From: Candidatus Omnitrophota bacterium
Lineage (GTDB): Bacteria > Omnitrophota > Gorgyraeia > 2-02-FULL-51-18 > JAGOUK01
Reading direction: 5' to 3'
NCBI GenBank assembly: GCA_020058965.1
Contig: JAGVCY010000298.1
Location: 1-5,363 of the forward strand
DNA: 5,363 nucleotides
Positions 1 through 3,000 of this stretch are shown here, piece by piece. The position numbers and the translations under genes were made by a program. The first letter of the stretch is position 1, and each line of letters opens with the position of its first letter. The notes beneath the pieces were generated by a model. That model made no database searches and was not told where the DNA came from. It saw only the letters and a program-made list of their open reading frames with translations.

Positions 1-3000
1 ATCACAGGAACGCCGCCGTAGCTAAACATTCCGGCTTTGGTGTTCTTTAAATCTGCGGCACGCCCCGTCGTCGCGATGTCGGACGCTGCCCTCACACGAG
101 CCGCTTCATTTTTAGAAATATCATTGCGGATAGAAGCGAACTTTTGGGTTCTTCCGTCGGGGTATTTGACGGTCAGCTGCTTACCGGGGATCTTCCCGAG
201 CGGCAATTCAATTGTCCGCGCCTCTTGCTCGTCAAACATCGTCGCCTCGGGATACGGCCTCATGATGCCCCACGCCTGCATCGTCCGGGTCAAGGCGTTT
301 CCGCCCTCAACTTTGCGCCGATCATTTAAAAATGATTTGTTCAAAGCGCGGTTGAAATTGGCATTCTCCGCGATCGCATCACCGACTCCGATGCCGGCCG
401 ACAGCGTTCCAGAAACAGGATTGGATCCCGCCACCGCCCGGATCACGGACCCCGAAATTGCGCGGCCGGTTCGCGTGGACATCGGGTCAGCCGCCGCTTG
501 CTGGGCGCCGATCTTTTCGATCCGCACGGGCATCCGTTTGGAAGCGGACAGATTTTTTTCGATTTGAGCCACAAGGCCTTTACCGGCTTTTTCAAGTTCC
601 GCATATAGAGCGGGAGGAATCTTGTAAATAATCGACCTATTGCCGGAAGCGTCCTTGACCTCGAACTTGTAGGCCTGTCCTGAATTTTTCTTGGGGTCCT
701 TGGCCCACGCGTCGTACGCGGCCTGAATCTTCCGATCCGCTTCGTCCGGCGAAGCTCTCAACGCATCCCTGATGAAGGATTTGGGGTTCCACAATTCGCG
801 GCCGCGTATCTCCGAGTCGCTTTTTGCGACAACGATCCCTTCCTTTTCGACGGCTTGTATCGCCTTTTTTACCAGCGGCTTGTCGGCATATTTTTTGTCG
901 ATAAGCAGCCCGGGTTTTTTGGACGACGGGTCAGAACCGACGACCTTCGAAGATAGGGCCTTCGTATCGGCTCCCGACACAGCCTTCGTCAAAGCGCCGC
1001 CAATCCGCTGAACCGCTTGATCCGCCGCGGCGCCCGCGACAACGCCCGGCATCGTCGGGATCGTCGGGATCGCCGCCGCGCCGCCGTGCGTAATGCTCTG
1101 AACGCCGCCGTTGATTTGATTCATTCCGCCGAGAATATTGACCGCAAAGTTCCACGCCTGTCCGAACTGTGCCGCGGTGCGATTGGCCTCGCCTTGTTCG
1201 GCATAAACGGCCGCTTCGAGAGTTCCTTCGGCCAGTTTCATCCGGTTCTCACGCGCATTGGCAATCCTGCGTGCGACCGCGGCGCTGTCAGCCGAATCCT
1301 TCATGGCTCGAATTTTTTTAAGCAGTTCAGGGTTATCGGAAAAAGTCTGCAATAAACGTACCGCGGCCAAGTCCCTGGCTTCCTCAGCATCCTTCACCCC
1401 ATCCTTGGCGGCTGCATCCGCAAGCCGGACTAATTCTTCAACCTTTTCTTTGTCTGGAACTGCTCCTGAAGTCTTTAGGATTTGCATCGCGATCGCGTCG
1501 GCTCCGTCCACATTTGTTAAGGATACGACGGATCCAAGCGCATTTGTCGAAGACCTGGAGCTCGGCTCCGCCACCAATCGCGCGCGGGAAACATCCGCTC
1601 CGCGGACATGCAGCTCGCCGTCCCAAGTCCAACGGGATTCAAGGGCAGTCACGAGATAATTTTGGGTGTTGAGATCAAAAGCGCCCGTAGGATTGAGTCC
1701 CACTGCGGCCTGAAATTCCCGAACCGCGCGCTGGGTGCGAAGGCCGAAGGTTCCATACCCGCGCTCCTCCGACTTCTCGATCGGTTGGCCGTTCTTATTC
1801 ACAAGAATTTTTCCGAAGCCCGCGAGCGTGAGCGCGTCGTGCAGGGCCTTGACGCTCTCCTTGTCGTCCGACCCGCGCACAACCGTTCCGCTGATGCGCT
1901 CCAAACGTCCGACCATATCTTTCCGCTCGGAGGCGGCGTTGACGGCACTGGCGTCGTTTGCCGCGTTGGCCTGATCTGCAGCCAATTTGGCATCAAGCAG
2001 CGTCCCGGGATCCTGTATCCGATTTGGATACTTCGCCTGAAGCACGTTAATCGCTTGAATTTTAAGATCACGACCATCGATTCGCAGAACTCCCGCCCAC
2101 TCAGAATCCGACAGAACAAAATCTCCGATAGGAACCAGCGTCAAGCCATCCAATCCGGCAGCCGGATCATAAGGCTTGTCGAATGCGCGACCGGCCGCCG
2201 CGACTTTTTCATCAGGAGGAGGCGGAGGTGTTCCACCGCCCGATCCCGGCCCGGCCGCACCAGGTCCGGGTCCAGACCCGCCCCGCTCTTCTTGAGACGA
2301 AGCGGCGGATTTTGCTGTGGGTGTGGGTGTGGGTGTGGGCGTCTGCGTGCGCGTCAGCGCTAAAGGCGAGGTGTCGCCAAGCTCGAACCCTTCAGGCTCG
2401 TAAACCTGTAATTTTAGTGATTTTTCTTCGTCTTGATTGGATTCGGACAGCAGGCGCTCTGCTTCCCGTATTGCTGCGGCATTTTGCGCCGATCTTTGAA
2501 CCTCCCCAACCGTGTCCTTGCCGATTCCGGTCAGATCGTAGGCCGCCTGCCCCAGCATATCGGCCAAGTTATTAGCCAAAGAAAGCGTGCCGCCCGCCGA
2601 AATGCGTTGGGCAAAATCAACCGTTCCCGAATACCCTTCCTGGATCGAAACTTCGTGCTGACGCTTCGCGTCGCCTTCGATGCCGTGAACCAACTTGATG
2701 AGGAATTGCCAACCGGTCAACTCGGCCAAACCTACAATGAGCGCGATTTCTGTCTGAACGAACCACATGCCGGGCGTGCCGGCCGCGTTGGCCGCCCAGG
2801 TCTTCAGACTCGTCAGGTGCTCCCAGAGCGCCAACGCCCAATACTTGGATGAAGCTCCGGATCCAAACTCATTTTGAGCCAAAGCTTCGGCCGCGCGTTT
2901 CGCCACCAACTGGTCCACTCCCGGATGAACACGATCTAAGAAGTCATCCAGGGACCGTCGGGCAATCGTCGCGTCATAGGATGACAGACCAAATCGGTTG

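Noticed and set aside
549..560. T-run on the plus strand, possible terminator
   Set aside because: It corresponds to Lys codons in the minus-strand frame, with no preceding hairpin.
37..567. Plus-strand open frame of 176 codons
   Set aside because: It lies wholly antisense to the continuous minus-strand frame. Its translation is Ser/Ala/Pro/Arg-rich with no domain, as expected from the complement of a GC-rich gene.
909..920. CCCGGG followed by six T, resembling a terminator end
   Set aside because: There is no loop-forming inverted repeat of useful length. The stretch encodes Lys-Lys-Pro-Gly in the continuous frame and is on the wrong strand for that gene.
1044..1070. Possible start of a CRISPR or longer repeat array
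   Set aside because: There are only two exact 9-bp units plus one imperfect one, with no spacers and in frame with the coding sequence.
1608..2363. Plus-strand open frame of 251 codons
   Set aside because: It is the longest antisense frame, but it runs opposite the clearly recognisable peptidoglycan-binding domain and the Pro-rich linker. Its end is an Arg/Gly/Cys-rich translation of the TGTGGG repeat, so it is a shadow.
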